A DNA stretch of 64,000 bases from Meghimatium bilineatum (lineage: Eukaryota > Mollusca > Gastropoda > Stylommatophora > Philomycidae), in NCBI GenBank assembly GCA_034231615.1, contig CM067312.1:7675747-7739746 (forward strand), written 5' to 3'. Within the stretch, counting starts at the first letter, position 1. Each line of letters begins with the position of its first letter. This document shows positions 62,800 through 64,000 of this stretch, one piece after another. The notes under the pieces were generated by a model, which did not search any database, had not been told where the DNA came from, and saw nothing but the letters and a program-made list of their open reading frames with translations. A program made the translations under genes and the position numbers.

Positions 62800-64000
62800 A
62801 TATAATTCGCGGGCCATTTGTAAATATTAATATAATTCGCGGGCCATTTGTAAATTTTAATATAATTCGCGGGCCATTTGTAAATATTAAAGGCAAATCA
62901 TAAATTCAATATTCATCCCAACATGTCTTCAATGTCAAACATGGACACTAACTAAAGAACAAGAAAGAAAGCGTACTACATGTGAAATGATATGTCTACG
63001 AAAAGCAACAAACAGAACAAGAAGAGATGATGTGAAAATGAGATTACAAAAAACTGTTGTAGCAACGTTAGTGACCAAAGATATTGATAAACAGAGATTG
63101 AAATAGTTCGGCCACCTAATGAGAATGAATCTTGATCGGTCAGCGGCAAGAGCATACAGCATGAAAATGGAAACAACAAGATACAGAGAAAACCAAGAAG
63201 AAAGTGGATTGAAGGAGTTACCAACATCCTGACACGGCACAGTATTACTACATATCAAGCGACCAAACGTGCAATAGACCGAAAACCGATCTTCATCCAA
63301 ACCTACGACGACGCACAGCATAAGCAGAGAAAAGATAATAGATACGGTACAAATTACAAACAAGCTAAAAATGAGAATTATAAAATGCTTACCGTAGAGT
63401 ATATCTATTCTATATTAATGTATTGATCTGAAACATGGACAATGAACAAACAACTAGATTACTTGTTCTTCTTTCGTTCACTTGAAGCATGTCTATATCT
63501 GTAATTTTGTCTCATAGATAAAACTCTTTATCTTATGTAGTTCATACAGTGTCCCATTGAGCTTTGATTCCAGTGTTGTTTCCTCTGTCCAATATGTCTG
63601 CACCAGCGTTCATACTCAGAACACTCTTGAGGTATATGTTTGGCAGGGTGTCTACATGTACACATTTCCGTGTCACCAATCTTAAATTGTGTGTACATGT
63701 GACTGCGGAGTGTCCCATTCTGTATCCCGTTCTGAGTCGAATAGAAGACATAATTGATATATTTGAGATGTGGATATAGAGAAGAATAGGAGCCGCGTTA
63801 GCGCAGTGGTTAGCGCACTGGCTTCGCATATGAGTGGTCCTGGGTTCATTCCCCAGTTGAGGCGGAAATGTTTTCAGATCGCAATGGCTCCCAGGTCGAC
63901 CCAGCCTTAAATGGGTACCGGATTAATTCGGGAAGTAAAGACTGCGAGGGAGAGGAGATGGCTACCGCCCTCATTTGCAGAGCCTGTGAAATGTGAGATC
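62800..64000 (+). repeat. Near-identical second copy of 55784-56940
   Basis: From the 30-bp array through the L-A/L-B-type LINE piece, L-F piece 1, antisense L-K piece, L-F piece 2 and SINE S-1, the order and sequence match at a constant offset of 7015. By eye there are about five single-base differences in about 1.04 kb, plus the SINE deletion/duplication difference. The copy runs off the window end. Details of the parts are as for 55876-56991. Confidence 0.95.
63791..64000 (+). mobile_element. tRNA-derived SINE S-1, undeleted copy (cut by window end)
   Basis: AGCCGCGTTAGCGCAGTGGT (A box TAGCGCAGTGGTTAGC) and TCCTGGGTTCATTCCCC (B box GGTTCATTCC), 35-40 bp apart, as in a tRNA-type Pol III promoter. 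The body runs GTTGAGGCGGAAATGTTTTC, GGCTCCCAGGTCGACCCAGC, GGGTACCGGATTAATTCGGG, GAGATGGCTACCGCCCTCAT. By comparison with the first copy the full element should be about 266 bp and end in (TTTAC)n. It follows the same TATAGAGAAGAATAGG target sequence. Confidence 0.9.

Noticed and set aside
63791-63865. A genuine tRNA gene
   Set aside because: A and B boxes are present but no full cloverleaf is evident, and the sequence continues into a SINE body with a known second copy and target-site duplication.

Overview
This window looks like intergenic, repeat-dominated DNA from a eukaryote, most likely an invertebrate animal. The mix of 5'-truncated non-LTR retrotransposons (LINEs), tRNA-derived SINEs, short terminal-inverted-repeat elements and very abundant minisatellites fits a mollusc or another spiralian, but the sequence alone does not name the species. 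I found no host gene, rRNA gene, canonical tRNA gene, CRISPR array, LTR retroelement or other virus-like element. Nearly all open frames are either translated tandem repeats or decayed LINE reading frames.

Layout: 1-2.6 kb holds 19-bp and 13-bp arrays, a ~1 kb polypurine tract and a CAT/CAC run. 3.3-5.9 kb holds antisense SINE and LINE 3' ends, one with a (GACAATA)n tail, then a 1.4 kb 26/20-bp minisatellite. 6-13.3 kb is a series of minisatellites around a small TA-flanked DNA transposon, SINEs and an antisense LINE. 14-16.2 kb holds two LINE 3' regions, one with an RNase H domain whose heptamer tail has expanded to about 400 bp. 16.2-30.8 kb alternates arrays with LINE/SINE fragments. 31.6-41.7 kb is the densest LINE interval, including a zinc-finger LINE, a GATA-tailed LINE and a pogo/Tigger-like MITE. 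43-46.2 kb and 49.2-51.35 kb are mostly satellite. 53-62.4 kb is nested LINE/SINE debris. A run of exactly 100 Ns (62700-62799) is followed by a near-identical copy of 55784-56940.

Main theme: many tandem arrays lie inside, or start exactly at the ends of, transposable elements, and their repeat units can be recognised as pieces of those elements. Examples: one tRNA-derived SINE family carries three unrelated arrays at three internal positions (23.2, 30.2 and 51.5 kb). An RNase H LINE carries a 48-bp array built from its RNase H coding sequence and a 33-bp array built from the next few codons. LINE tails (GACAATA, GATA, AATCAAG) and a SINE-like (AAAC) tail have expanded into micro/minisatellites. 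A 37-bp array starts from the terminal inverted repeat of a small DNA transposon. Elements also land in existing arrays: one RNase H LINE fragment splits a 61-bp minisatellite and is flanked by a 12-bp target-site duplication.

Names used here (L-A, L-B, S-1 and so on) are local labels for families recognised by comparing copies within this window. They are not database names.
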